Positions 34,594 to 44,400 of a stretch of 64,000 nucleotides of DNA are shown piece by piece. Within the stretch, counting starts at the first letter, position 1; each line of letters begins with the position of its first letter. The stretch comes from QHWT01 sp963755695 (lineage in GTDB: Bacteria > Acidobacteriota > Vicinamibacteria > Vicinamibacterales > 2-12-FULL-66-21): NCBI GenBank assembly GCA_963755695.1, contig CAVWLB010000010.1, forward strand, positions 1,798,001 to 1,862,000, given 5' to 3'. The notes below the pieces were generated by a model. It worked only from the letters and a program-made list of their open reading frames with translations, did no database searches and was not told the origin of the DNA. Position numbers and translations under genes: made by a program.

Positions 34594-35523
34594 CTACCTA
34601 GCTCCGGTCGCCTTGAAGGCCGCGACCAGCTGGCTGACGTCGTAGTCGAACAGCTTGAAGTAATCAGTGACCTCTTTCTCCCCGCCGACCGACGGCGCCA
34701 GCGTGACTACCTGCGCGCCAGTCTGCGCAGCGATCGAATTGGGCGTCTTTGGATCGAAGTACGGCTCGACGATGATGATCTTGACGTTGTCCTTCTTCAT
34801 CTCCTGGATCAAATCCAGCGAGTGTGCCGGCGAGGGCGGGATACCCGGCTTGGGTTCGACGTATCCGACCACATCGAGCGCGAATGCATCGGCGAAATTC
34901 GGCCAGGAGCGATGGTAGGTGACGACCTTGAGCCCTTTGTACGGGGCCATCGTCGCTTTCCACCGTTGCTCCGCCTCAGTCAGACGACGCTCGAAGTCCG
35001 CCTCGCGCTGCGCGTAGAGAGGCGCATTCGTGCTATCGAGCTCGGAGAGCTTGGCCTGAATGGACTTCGCGATCCGCCGCCCGTTATCGGCGTCGAGCCA
35101 GTAGTGCGGGTTCCCCTGCGGGTGCACGTCCCCCATGGCCCGAGTAACCTGGCCGGTCGGCAGGTCGAGGATCTTCGCCGTCAACGACGCATCGAGATAG
35201 CCCTGAGCGCCGGGTTGAATCTTCTGGTTGCGCGACTGAGTGATGAGCGGCGGCAGCCAACCGATTTCGAGTTCGCGACCGACGACGACGAGGAGGTCGG
35301 CCTTGTTCAGTCTCAGGATGAAGCTCGGCTTGGCCTCCACGAAGTGCGGATCCTGATACCCCTTCGCGAGCGACTCGGTCTGGACCTTGTCGCCTCCGAC
35401 TTCCTTGACGAGGGCCTCGAGGTCCTGTGTGGTCGCCACGACCCTGAGTGCGGCCCGCGCCTGGGCCGCGTTTGCCAGCAGGATCGCGCTGAACGCGATC
35501 ACTCCGATTGTCAGTCTCTTCAT
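34594..35523 (-). CDS. znuA: zinc/manganese ABC transporter periplasmic binding protein (ZnuA-like)
   Basis: 309 residues with signal peptide (MKRLTIGVIAFSAILLANAA). Cluster 9 metal-binding family: VVATTQDLEALVKEVGGDKV, QDPHFVEAKPSF with the first His ligand, GDVHPQGNPHYWLD with the second His, VVTYHRSWPNFADAFALDV with the third His, and IIVEPYFDPKT with an acidic ligand. ATG 35523 is chosen because GAGGA lies 8 nt upstream. GTG 35538 and ATG 35529 are in-frame alternatives. The His-rich acidic loop of enteric ZnuA is missing. Zn versus Mn cannot be decided. Confidence 0.9.
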   Translation of the reverse strand: MKRLTIGVIAFSAILLANAAQARAALRVVATTQDLEALVKEVGGDKVQTESLAKGYQDPHFVEAKPSFILRLNKADLLVVVGRELEIGWLPPLITQSRNQKIQPGAQGYLDASLTAKILDLPTGQVTRAMGDVHPQGNPHYWLDADNGRRIAKSIQAKLSELDSTNAPLYAQREADFERRLTEAEQRWKATMAPYKGLKVVTYHRSWPNFADAFALDVVGYVEPKPGIPPSPAHSLDLIQEMKKDNVKIIIVEPYFDPKTPNSIAAQTGAQVVTLAPSVGGEKEVTDYFKLFDYDVSQLVAAFKATGAR

Positions 35524-35537
35524 GACCATGGTCCTCA

Positions 35538-36926
35538 CTAGAACAGGTGCGCGCCGTGCGCGCCGATGGAAAACAGGAACTGGAACAGGAGCTCGTTGGC
35601 GTCGATGCCTCCCGCGTATGTCGTGTGACGGAACTGGCCGCGGACCTGGCTGAACTCGCTGGGCCAGTAGGTCAACAGCAGCGATCCGCTCTTGTCCCGC
35701 AGCGACGGAGCCGCGGCGCGATCCGAAAAGTCGTAGCGCGCGCCGGCGAACCAGCGGCGCGCGAACTGGTATTCACCGCTGACGTACGCGCCGAATGCGT
35801 TGGCTTGGGCGGGCTCCTGCTGCCGCTGGCTCCAGAACAGTTCCGTGCGCCCGATGAAGCGCTTGTAGATCGCGCGGCGCAGCGGACGATAGCGAATGGT
35901 CGCGTCGAGGCCGTACACGGTGGTGGTGAAGTCGGAACCGGCGTCGTTGTGGCCGTAGGCGACCGACGTCCCGACGTCGAGATTGGTCGCCTCGGTGATG
36001 TCGCGATAGCCACGCAGACGACCGACGTAGGCAAGATTGCCGCGTTTGTGGCTCGTAAACAGATCGTCGTTGCCCTGGTAGACCTCGCCTGTCGCTTCCA
36101 GGAACAACAGCGGATTGGCAATAAGCTTTGAAACCGACAGCCCCGAATCGTTCAACCCTTCCTCGCCGCCGAGCAGGTTGGCCATTGGCAGCGGCACGTC
36201 CACCCACGGCAGCACGTGACTGTGCTGGGTGTTGACCTTGCCGAACTGCGCCTTCATCTTCCCCACCTTGAGGAGCAGGCCGCCGGGCAGCGTCGGGAAC
36301 GTGATGAAGCCTTCTTCGACCTCGAGCCCGTCGGGGCTCGCCGACAGGAAGAAGTCGGCGCGCGCATAAGGATCGACGATTGCCTGGAAGCTCGCCTCGG
36401 CTTCCTGCAGATTCAGGGCCGGAAGCGGCGCGACCTTGTTCTCTCCCGCCGCGCCGACGAAATTGCCGATCACCGCCATGTCGGGATTGAAGACCTTCGA
36501 CAGCGCCGACGTGGTGCCGTAGACCGGCAGCGACCCTTCGGGTCCGCCAGCGCCCGCCGCACCTGGCGGAACCGTCACGCCGGCCGGTGGACCCTGCGGC
36601 GGAGGCGGGAGAGGTCGCTGGGCGACCGGAGGCTCTTCGGTGACGGGAGGCGCCGCGGCTGGAGGAGCAGTGGGCGCGGGCTCCCCAGTCGGCAGCGGCG
36701 GAACTGGCGGCACCGTCGGGGGCTGCTGTTGCTGCTGCTGTTGCTCGAGCGAAGCGACCTTTTCTTCAAGCGCTTTGACCGCCTGCTGCAGCCGCTCGAG
36801 CTCGGCCCGCAGATCCGCGGTGGCCTGGGATGACGGGGGCGGTGTCTGGGCAGAAGCTGCCCTGGCTAAGCCCAGTATGACCACGAACAGAGGTATGACC
36901 TGATTGACCCGCAATGACTGCAACAC
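35538..36926 (-). CDS. outer-membrane porin-like protein with coiled-coil/polyproline N-terminus
   Basis: 462 residues. GTG 36926 is chosen because GAGGAGG lies 6 nt upstream and it starts the signal peptide (LFVVILGLARAASA). After it come a coiled coil (LRAELERLQQAVKALEEKVA), a Q8 run, a Pro/Ala/Val-rich linker (about residues 80-140), then a C-terminal beta-barrel. Strand-like segments are ASFQAIVDPYARADFFLSAS, RLRGYRDITEATNLDVG and AYVSGEYQFARRW, ending AHLF. It is the first large gene of the metal-uptake operon, so it probably serves as an outer-membrane metal channel; the coiled coil may bind peptidoglycan or trimerise. Function inferred. Confidence 0.7.
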   Translation of the reverse strand: MLQSLRVNQVIPLFVVILGLARAASAQTPPPSSQATADLRAELERLQQAVKALEEKVASLEQQQQQQQPPTVPPVPPLPTGEPAPTAPPAAAPPVTEEPPVAQRPLPPPPQGPPAGVTVPPGAAGAGGPEGSLPVYGTTSALSKVFNPDMAVIGNFVGAAGENKVAPLPALNLQEAEASFQAIVDPYARADFFLSASPDGLEVEEGFITFPTLPGGLLLKVGKMKAQFGKVNTQHSHVLPWVDVPLPMANLLGGEEGLNDSGLSVSKLIANPLLFLEATGEVYQGNDDLFTSHKRGNLAYVGRLRGYRDITEATNLDVGTSVAYGHNDAGSDFTTTVYGLDATIRYRPLRRAIYKRFIGRTELFWSQRQQEPAQANAFGAYVSGEYQFARRWFAGARYDFSDRAAAPSLRDKSGSLLLTYWPSEFSQVRGQFRHTTYAGGIDANELLFQFLFSIGAHGAHLF

Positions 36927-37006
36927 GACCACCTCCTCGTTCTCGGTGGGAGAACGGGCACGCGGAATGAGAGAAATCGCCGGCCACACCAGGGCCAGCG
37001 TCCTGT

Positions 37007-37276
37007 TCAGAGAACCGCGTGGACGGGCGGTGGCGAGCGTCCCGATGAAGGGGACGGCAGGCACGAGGCGATCAACGAGAGCGATAGTTCATCGGCACGA
37101 CCCGCGTCGCCGAGCGAGGTCGGCGCGGCGGCGGGATCGGGACGGCTCTCATCGGCGGATGTCCCGACATGGCAGGTCCAGCAGTGTGTGGTCGATTTCA
37201 GATGGCATGCCAGGTCGTGGTGGGCGAACGGCAGTACCGCCAGCGCAAGCACATACGCTGCGGCGACGAGCTTCAT
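37007..37276 (-). CDS. small exported Cys/His-rich protein
   Basis: 89 residues from ATG 37276 with a signal peptide (KLVAAAYVLALAVLPFA) and a mature part starting HHDLACHLKSTTHCWTCHVG, i.e. three Cys and four His, resembling the small metal-related DUF2946-like exported proteins. The remaining part is Ser/Pro/Asp-rich. It sits upstream of the porin-znuA-znuB genes in the same direction (80-bp gap) and may be their first gene. A metal-binding role is inferred from residue content and context only. Confidence 0.5.
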   Translation of the reverse strand: MKLVAAAYVLALAVLPFAHHDLACHLKSTTHCWTCHVGTSADESRPDPAAAPTSLGDAGRADELSLSLIASCLPSPSSGRSPPPVHAVL

Positions 37277-37482
37277 GAAAGAGCCCAGCCGATGCCGGGT
37301 AAGAACCACGATTTCATTATACCGGGTGTGGGGGTCCGCATTCCGGAACCCGGAATTTGGTGGCGGTGATGATCGGCCCCGACGCGTCGCGCTCAGGATT
37401 CGTCACCACACCGGCCCGGACGCGTACCAGCACCCCGAACCGCAGACCGCACGCCCGGACCGCCTCACCTCTTCTCCAATCC

Positions 37483-37503
37483 GCATACGGCATACTGCAT
37501 ACG
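37483..37503. repeat. short heptanucleotide array before the rhomboid gene
   Basis: Three 7-bp units GCATACG (37483), GCATACT (37490), GCATACG (37497), ending 5 bp before the rhomboid ATG, so within the ribosome-binding region. Confidence 0.7.
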
Positions 37504-37508
37504 ACGCC

Positions 37509-38432
37509 ATGTTCCCAATCAGCGACGTCATCCCGTCGCGCACCACTCCAGTCGTCACCATCGCGCTGATCATCGTCAACGCGCTGGTGTTCCTGTACGA
37601 GCTGCTGCTGCCTGCCCCGGCGCTCGAAGCCTTCATGCAGCAATACGCGCTGATCCCGGCGTGGTTTAGCTGGCCAACGCTCCTGACCAGCATGTTCCTG
37701 CACGCCGGCTTCTGGCACGTAGTGCCAAACATGCTGTATCTCTGGATTTTTGGTGACAACGTCGAGGATCGCCTGGGGCACGTTCGCTACCTGGGCTTCT
37801 ACGTCGCGGCCGGCAGCGTCGCGGCGATCGCCCAGCTCGCGATCAATCCGTTTTCGGCGGTGCCGATGGTCGGCGCCAGCGGCGCGATTGCCGGCGTGAT
37901 GGGCGCGTATTTCGTTTTGTACCCACAGTCGCGAGTCCTGACGGCGGTGTTCGTCCTGATCTTTTTCGACGTGGTTGAAATCCCGGCAATCTTCTTTCTC
38001 GGTTTGTGGTTTCTGCTGCAGCTTCTGAGTGGCGTGGGCTCGCTGGGCGTGAGCAACGCCGCCGGCGGAGGCACGGCCTTCTTCGCTCACATCGGCGGTT
38101 TCATGGCAGGGCTGATTGTGGGTGTCTTCCTGCGCGTGCGCGATCGTCGATGGGAACATTACGAGCCGAAGTACCTGACCGCCAAATCGACCTCGGACTT
38201 CGAACCTTGGACTTCGGACTTCGGACCTCGGGCCCCGGACCTCGGACCTCAGACCTCGGGCCCCGGACCTCGGGCCTCGGGCCTCGGGCCTCGGACCTCG
38301 GGCCCCGCACCTCGGGTTCTTACGTCTTCTGCTTGCGCCGAATGTCCCGCGATACCCTCGCGAGATCGACCATCAGGCGCTCGAACTCCTTCTCGTAATC
38401 ATCGGGGGTCATCAACAATCGGCGTTGCTTGA
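37509..38432 (+). CDS. rhomboid family intramembrane serine protease with repeat-encoded C-terminal tail
   Basis: 307 residues as read. Six or seven transmembrane segments. Rhomboid features: TPVVTIALIIVNALVFLYEL, LTSMFLHAGFWHVVPNMLYL with the loop His and Asn, FGDNVEDRLGHVRYLGFYV, catalytic Ser in VGASGAIAGVMGAYFVLYP (GxSG) and catalytic His in AHIGGFMAGLIVGVFL. The natural domain ends near residue 225. The rest (SDFGPRAPDLGPQTSG and so on) is encoded by a heptanucleotide array at 38191-38316. The frame then runs 113 nt into the 3' end of the convergent gene. The normal stop was probably lost to the array. Confidence 0.85.
   Translation: MFPISDVIPSRTTPVVTIALIIVNALVFLYELLLPAPALEAFMQQYALIPAWFSWPTLLTSMFLHAGFWHVVPNMLYLWIFGDNVEDRLGHVRYLGFYVAAGSVAAIAQLAINPFSAVPMVGASGAIAGVMGAYFVLYPQSRVLTAVFVLIFFDVVEIPAIFFLGLWFLLQLLSGVGSLGVSNAAGGGTAFFAHIGGFMAGLIVGVFLRVRDRRWEHYEPKYLTAKSTSDFEPWTSDFGPRAPDLGPQTSGPGPRASGLGPRTSGPAPRVLTSSACAECPAIPSRDRPSGARTPSRNHRGSSTIGVA
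38191..38316. repeat. heptanucleotide tandem array at the 3' end of the rhomboid gene
   Basis: Eighteen uninterrupted 7-bp units, mostly CCTCGGA, CCTCGGG and CCCCGGA. It is the same unit family and the same orientation relative to the coding strand as the array in dnaE2 (212-323). It ends 4 bp before the stop codon of the convergent caspase-like gene. Confidence 0.92.
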
Positions 38433-39288
38433 GATCCTCCACGTCGATCTCGAGCGTCGCGCGCTTCTGGAGGAGCGCGAGCAGCTCTTCGTCCGTCGGC
38501 GCGGCCCCGACAACGCTCTCGTCCAGGTACGACCGGCTCGCGACCAATCCGTCGTCGCCGTCACCGCCGGCTTCCCGGCCGACGCCGTCGCCGTTATCGT
38601 CGAGCAGCGCCCGTTCGGTGGCGAGCTGACCGCGCTGCTCGTAATGGCGGCGCACGCTCAGGCTCGCGGCGAGGAATGCTTCCCAGATCGAGACCCGGTC
38701 ATTCTTGTCGATGTCGGCGCCGGGATCGGTCAGCGCCTTGATGAAGTACTCGGGAAACACCGTGTCGAAGCGCTGTGCCGGGGAGTCGGTGGCGGTAATG
38801 ACGATGCGCCGCGGACCGGCAAGTCGCTCGAGATAGGGGAAGCTCGCGGCCGTCGTATCGACGACGACAAGGCGGCCGGGAAGCGCTTTCAGCAACGAGG
38901 CCCACTCGGCGCCGGAGAGATCGGGACCGACCAGGTTGAACTTGGCTTCCAGGCCATCGAATGTCCCGTGCCCGATCATGAACACCAGGAGCAGATCGTC
39001 GGGTCCGAGCTTTGCGCGCAGGCCCTCAATCGCGCGCCGCACGCCCGCAGCGGTTGCCGCGTGCTCCCCATCGGCTCCGTCGAACAGCATCTCGATGTGC
39101 CGCTCGTCGATCTTGAGGGTCTCGTGCAGCGCCGTGAACAGCGACAACCGCCACTTGCCGTAATGGTCGGCGTAAGACGCGTCACCGTTGGCGCCCGAGA
39201 CGATCAATGCATAGCGTTCCGCCGCCACCGCGGGTGGCGCGGCCGCCAGCACGACGGCTGCGATCAGGAGCCCGGCCCGCCAGCTCAC
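38320..39288 (-). CDS. exported caspase-fold protein lacking the catalytic cysteine
   Basis: 322 residues from GTG 39288 (GTGA overlap with the preceding gene). Signal peptide (WRAGLLIAAVVLAAAPPAVA). Caspase/C13-like core: ERYALIVSGANGDASYADHY, GVRRAIEGLRAKLGPDDLLL, LVFMIGHGTFDGLEAKFNL (catalytic-type His-Gly), then LVVVDTTAASFPYLERLAG where caspases have DxCxS. The mature protein contains no cysteine at all. RIVITATDSPAQRFDTVFPE is a conserved block of this group. Acidic Ca-binding-like loops (DPGADIDKNDR, DDNGDGVG) and a C-terminal coiled coil follow. Last gene of the Bat-like operon. Probably a structural pseudo-protease. Confidence 0.72.
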   Translation of the reverse strand: MSWRAGLLIAAVVLAAAPPAVAAERYALIVSGANGDASYADHYGKWRLSLFTALHETLKIDERHIEMLFDGADGEHAATAAGVRRAIEGLRAKLGPDDLLLVFMIGHGTFDGLEAKFNLVGPDLSGAEWASLLKALPGRLVVVDTTAASFPYLERLAGPRRIVITATDSPAQRFDTVFPEYFIKALTDPGADIDKNDRVSIWEAFLAASLSVRRHYEQRGQLATERALLDDNGDGVGREAGGDGDDGLVASRSYLDESVVGAAPTDEELLALLQKRATLEIDVEDLKQRRLLMTPDDYEKEFERLMVDLARVSRDIRRKQKT

Positions 39289-41486
39289 CGCAATCCCCAG
39301 GACCGCCGCAGCAACCACTCCGCGGCAAGGAGCAGCGCGATGATCGCAAACGACCAGCCCGTGTGCCACAGGTCGCGGCGGACGGCCAGAGCCGCAGCGG
39401 GCGCTCCCGTGCGCAATCGATCGACCAGTGTGACCTCGTCGCCGGCCGTCAGCAGCTGTCCGCCTGAGGCACGGGCAACTCGTGTCAACGTGTCTTCGTT
39501 GAGCCGCGGATCGGTCATCTCGGGATCGACGCCGCCGACAAGGACGGCACTGGTCGCCGAACCGAGCGTCGAGGTTCCCACTCGCGCCTCCGCCGCGACG
39601 CGATAGACACCGGCCTGCGTGGCGTGCACGTTCGCGCGATAACGGCCTGGATGCGAGGGGTCTGATTGGGCGCGAGCCGTCTCTACGCGGCCGCCCGGGC
39701 CGGTGATGCGAAGGTCGACGGTGGCATCGCGCTCGGGCGCAAACGAGGGGGTGCGTGCATCGATGACGACCGGCACGTCGCCGGCTCCCGCTGCGACCGG
39801 CGCCTGCAACGAAACCATGTCAGGTGAGCCCTGCCCCAGCCATCGCACGGCCTGCCGCCAGAACCGGTCGTACGACGGATCGGCCGACGGCAGCATCATG
39901 CGCCACCGCCAGAACGCTTCGCCGGTAAAGACCATCGATCGGCCTTCGCCGTAGCGCTGCACCGCGACCAGCGCGCGCGGCACTCCCCCGGGGCCGCCGG
40001 TGACCGCCAGAACGCTCGCGCCGCGCCGCGGTCCGCCGAGCGGAGACACCGCGGCAAGCGGCGGCACCGACGCCCACCGTTTCTGGTTGTCTTCCGGGGT
40101 GGCCGCCAATTGCATCAGCGGGTGATCCTCGCCGGCGCGCGTGAGCGCGACGCGGTTCATCCCTGGCGAGATCGCTACCTGCTGCAGACCGCCGCCCCGA
40201 TCGCTCAACTCCAGCGGCACGACGTCCTCGAGCGCCGTATCTCGAAATCCCTGGCGCTGGAACGCGCGAGCACCCAGCACGAGCAGTCCACCGCCGCGCT
40301 CCGCCACGAACGCGCGCGTCAGCGCGAGCCGATCGCTCGACAGCATGTCGGCGTCGACGTTTGCCAGCACAACCACGTCGTAGCCAAAGAGCGCCGGACG
40401 GCTCTTGGGAAAGCCGCCGGTCAGCGCGTCGGCGCGGGAGCGTGCGGCCTGCACGTAGAAGGTGTCGGCGCCGCTGTCGTCGCGTCCCTTGCGGACGACC
40501 GCGTCCACTTCGAGCCCGCGATCGCCGGCCCACGCCCGCCTGAGAAAGCTGTGCTCGAAGCCGGGCGCCCCTTCGACGAACAGGACCCGCCGCGGATGGG
40601 CGGCCGCCGGCACCAGCACGCTCCGCGCGTTGTTCTCAGCGACGATCTCGTCGCCGGCCGCCGGCACCTCGACGGTATAGACGGTCGGCACATCGCGATT
40701 CGGCGACACTCGAAACGTCTGGCTTACCGGCACACCGTCTGCCGCGGGTGCCACGCGGCGAACGTCAATCGCGCGGCCATTCTCGAGCAGGCGCAACTCG
40801 ATCGGTGCGGTACCGTAACCATGGGACACGGCCGACACCGCCAGGTCGGTGACCGTGTCGCTCAACACCGATTCGGCCGCCGTGACGCTGACGACCTCGC
40901 GATCCCGCGGCGACGCCTTCGGCCCGATGCCCAACGCATAAATCGGTGCCCCCGTCGCCGCCGCGGCGAGCGCATCCACCTCACCATTGTCCCCGCCGTC
41001 GCTGACCAGGACGATGCCGGCAACGGGACGGCCGCGGTAACGATCCCGGACTGCCTGCAAGGCTCGGCCGAGTCCGGTTCGGCGATCGGTGGCCGACAGC
41101 GTCGCAGGTTCGGCGGCGGACACGTTCTCGCCAAATCGCAGCAGCTCCGCGTGAAAGCGCGGCGCAATCGCCGGCAACAGCTGACGCTCGACCAGGCTGC
41201 GCGCCACATCGATGCGGCGGCGGCCGTCAGCGTCAGCAAGTCCCATGCTGCGCGAGGCGTCGACCAGGATCGGCACGATCGCATCGCCCGTGTCTTCGCT
41301 GGCGCGCGTGACCGGACGCATCAGGCAGAAGATCAGCCACAGGAGGGTGACGAGACGCAGCGTCGAAAGGGCGTGACGCCGCCGGGTGGAAATCGGCACC
41401 TGGCGATACGCCAGCCACGCGACCAGTGCGGCGGCAACGATCACCAGGACGATGGCCCAGCCGGGCAGCGGATTCGCGAAGGTCAT
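39285..41486 (-). CDS. membrane protein with VWA and glutamine-amidotransferase-like domains
   Basis: 733 residues. Two N-terminal helices (about 9-27 and 43-58), a von Willebrand A domain with MIDAS DASRSMG (about 76-82) and IVLVSDGGDNGE, and Ig-like regions. A glutamine-amidotransferase-like module follows (RRVLFVEGAPGFEHSFLRRA, YDVVVLANVDADMLSS, GGGLLVLGARAFQRQGF). Further beta domains and a C-terminal helix (WSFAIIALLLAAEWLL) complete it. This is the large VWA protein usually found in MoxR/DUF58 operons. Extracytoplasmic domains on a membrane anchor. ATG 41486 shares TAATG with the stop of the gene before it. Confidence 0.82.
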   Translation of the reverse strand: MTFANPLPGWAIVLVIVAAALVAWLAYRQVPISTRRRHALSTLRLVTLLWLIFCLMRPVTRASEDTGDAIVPILVDASRSMGLADADGRRRIDVARSLVERQLLPAIAPRFHAELLRFGENVSAAEPATLSATDRRTGLGRALQAVRDRYRGRPVAGIVLVSDGGDNGEVDALAAAATGAPIYALGIGPKASPRDREVVSVTAAESVLSDTVTDLAVSAVSHGYGTAPIELRLLENGRAIDVRRVAPAADGVPVSQTFRVSPNRDVPTVYTVEVPAAGDEIVAENNARSVLVPAAAHPRRVLFVEGAPGFEHSFLRRAWAGDRGLEVDAVVRKGRDDSGADTFYVQAARSRADALTGGFPKSRPALFGYDVVVLANVDADMLSSDRLALTRAFVAERGGGLLVLGARAFQRQGFRDTALEDVVPLELSDRGGGLQQVAISPGMNRVALTRAGEDHPLMQLAATPEDNQKRWASVPPLAAVSPLGGPRRGASVLAVTGGPGGVPRALVAVQRYGEGRSMVFTGEAFWRWRMMLPSADPSYDRFWRQAVRWLGQGSPDMVSLQAPVAAGAGDVPVVIDARTPSFAPERDATVDLRITGPGGRVETARAQSDPSHPGRYRANVHATQAGVYRVAAEARVGTSTLGSATSAVLVGGVDPEMTDPRLNEDTLTRVARASGGQLLTAGDEVTLVDRLRTGAPAAALAVRRDLWHTGWSFAIIALLLAAEWLLRRSWGLR

Positions 41487-44400
41487 TACTGGCCGGGCTT
41501 CTTTGCCAGCGCCTCGAAGTACTTGGCAATGCGCCGCTGATACTCGTCAGGGACACGATCACTGCCGCCCGCGCGCAGCCGATCGGCGGTCAGGGCGCGA
41601 GACAGCCTGTCCGCGACGCCCGCTTCGTAGCGCTCGAGCGCGCGGGTAACGTCCTTCCGCAAGCCGTCCCATTGCGCATAATCCTGTTTCCAGGTTTCGG
41701 TACCGGGCGCGGATCGGCTCCATTCGTGTTGCTCGGGAGTTGATCCGCCCGCACTCGATTCCTGGGCGCCGTGCTGAAGCCGGTCGACCATGTCCCGGGT
41801 GCGCTGCGCTTCCCGCGCGTATTCCTGCTGCAGGCGCTGGAGGTCGCCTGGTGCGTTGCCGCGCTCGCCATTCGCCGGCGGTTGTGAGGCACGCCCGTCG
41901 GCGGCGCCACGCTGCCCCTGCCTCGCTGCCTGGTCGCGTTCAGCCTGCCTCACCTGCTCTTCGAGACGGGCCAGTCGATTGCGCGCGTCGCGCACCTGGT
42001 CGAGGTCGTCGGCCAGGCGCTGCACGTCGCCCTTTGCGCCGCCCGCGTCGACGCCATTGAGCCGGCGCGCCACGCGATCGAGCGCGTCCGCGAGCTGCTG
42101 TTCGGCGCCGGCGGTGGCTTTCGTTGGCTGGTCGCGCATCTCGCGCGCCCCCGTGCGCATGCGAGCGCCGAGCTGCTGTGACTGCAGATCGCGCACGGTC
42201 TCGTTCACGGTGGCGCGGTCGGTTGCCGAACTCTTGGGATCGGTTCCGAGCCGCTGCGCCGACTGCTGCAAGGCGTCAACGCGTTCGGCAAGCTGCTCCT
42301 TCTCGCCGGCCAGCCGCCGTCGCGCGTCAATCGTTCCACCGCCTTCGCGATCGAGACGGTCGGCTTCCTGTGCGACCCGGCGCTGCGCCTCGGCGACCTG
42401 TTGCGATTCGAGCTGCAAGTCGCCAAGCGCCCGGCGCCGGGCATCTGGCGTACCGCTCTGCATCTGGTTCTCGAGGTCGCGGAGCCGACGCGCAGCCTCT
42501 TCACCTCGCGCCGCCGCGGACGCCGGATCCTGTCGGGAAAGTTGCGATGCCGCGTCGCGCATCTGCTCCGCGGCATCACGGAGCGACGAAGGGTCGCCAC
42601 CCTGCGCCTGCTGGCCGGGCTGCGTCTTCCCTGATGGCTGCCGACCGGAGGGCCGTTGTCCGGACGGTTGGCCACTTTGCTGCTGGGCGGACTGCTGCGA
42701 TTGCGCCATGTCGCGCGCCAGTTTCTCTGCCTGTTGCCGCAGTTGTTCCTGCTCCCGGGTCAGCGTCTCGAGCTGACGCTTCAATTCCTCGGCCGAGAGC
42801 CCCGCACCGGCCAGCTCCCGTTGGCGGCGTCCGAGTTCCTCCTGGCGCCGTGCCAGATCGCGGATACGATCGAGCGCACTCTCGTCCGTGTTCTGCCCTT
42901 CTGGCTGCTGCTCGATCTGGGACTGCGTCTCGTAATTCGTGCGCTGCTGCCGTTTCAATTCCCGATCGAACAGGTTCGACAGATCCTGTCCTTGGCGCCC
43001 GTTCCCGCCGCTGTTGGCGCCGTTGGCCTGTTGCTGCATCACCTGGCGCCGCCGCACCTCTGCCTGCGCCTTCAGAAGCCCGTTGAGCGCTTCCATTTCG
43101 TGCGGAATCGCCTCGCCGGTCTTGCGCGCCTCGAGCTGAGCGATCGCGCGGGTCATCGCCGCGACAGCCTCCACGACCGGATCGCCGCCACCGTCGGGAG
43201 CGGGCTGCCGCATGGAGATCTGCTGCGGGAATCCACGGCGCCGCGGCCTGAACGTACCGGCGGCCTGCTGCGCGCGGGCCTTGAGCTCGGCCTGTGCGTC
43301 GGCAATCGCCTTCATGTCGGCGGCCGAACGCCCTGCTGCCGACCGGCGCTCCAGGTTCCAGGTGGCGCTGATGATCTCCTTCTGCGCCGCGACCAGGCTC
43401 TCGAGCTCGGTACCCATGGCCCCGGCCATCGCCTGGCTCTGGGCGGCAACGTATTCCTCGTTGAACGGCTTCACTTCGAGGAAGAAGATTTCGCTGCGGG
43501 TGAGCGTGGACTGCTTGCCGCGAGCCACGTCACGCGCCCGCGCGTAATACGTGATCACGTCGCCAGGTTTCACGCCGAGATCCTCGGCGGCGACCATCCG
43601 CGAGCCGATGCGCGACACATCGGTGCCGCCAATCGTCGTAAACGGAACGACCCGCTCGCGACCACCGGCGACGCCGTAGACCATGTCGAAGCTCGCAATC
43701 CCGTAATCGTCGTCGGCGCGCGCCTCGATCGTGACCTCTTCCAGCGGCGTAATCTGTTGATCGCCGGCCGGCCGCAGCACGTGCACTTCCGGCGGCCGAT
43801 CGTCCATGAGACGGATGAAGTACTCGGTGCCCTCGGAGTGCAATCCGTCGTTGTCGGCGAGCGCGACGCGATAGGCGGTGTCTTCGGCCAGCGTCAGCGT
43901 CGACTCGTAGGTGCGATCGTCGACGCGGACGAGTGGCACGGCGGGCCCGTCCGACAGCGACAGGCGTCCGGTTTGAACTGGTTTGTCGGTCTGGACGCGA
44001 ACCCGGACGCGAGTGCCGGCAGGTCCGAAGATGTCACCGCCGTCCTGATCCTCGCGCGGCCGCAGTCCGGTGAACGACGGGAACTCGTAACGAAGATCGA
44101 TGCGCCGGACGCGTGGCGCAAAGAGGGCGGTCACTGAATACTCCCGCGACCCCGCCGACCCCGCATGGACGCTATAGGTGAAGGAGCGGTCGACCGCGTT
44201 GATCCTGACCTCGTATCGCTCGCCCGCCTGCACCATGGGCACGCTGCGCTCCTGACCGTTTGACACCAGCGTCAGCGTCGGCACCACCCGCGTCAACGTT
44301 CCGGCACGAACGTTCAGCTTCGCGGCGATCGTCAGCGGGAGCCCTGCCGGCACGCGAGCGTCTCCGGGTTGGACCGTGACCGCAATCGTCCCCGGCAGGT

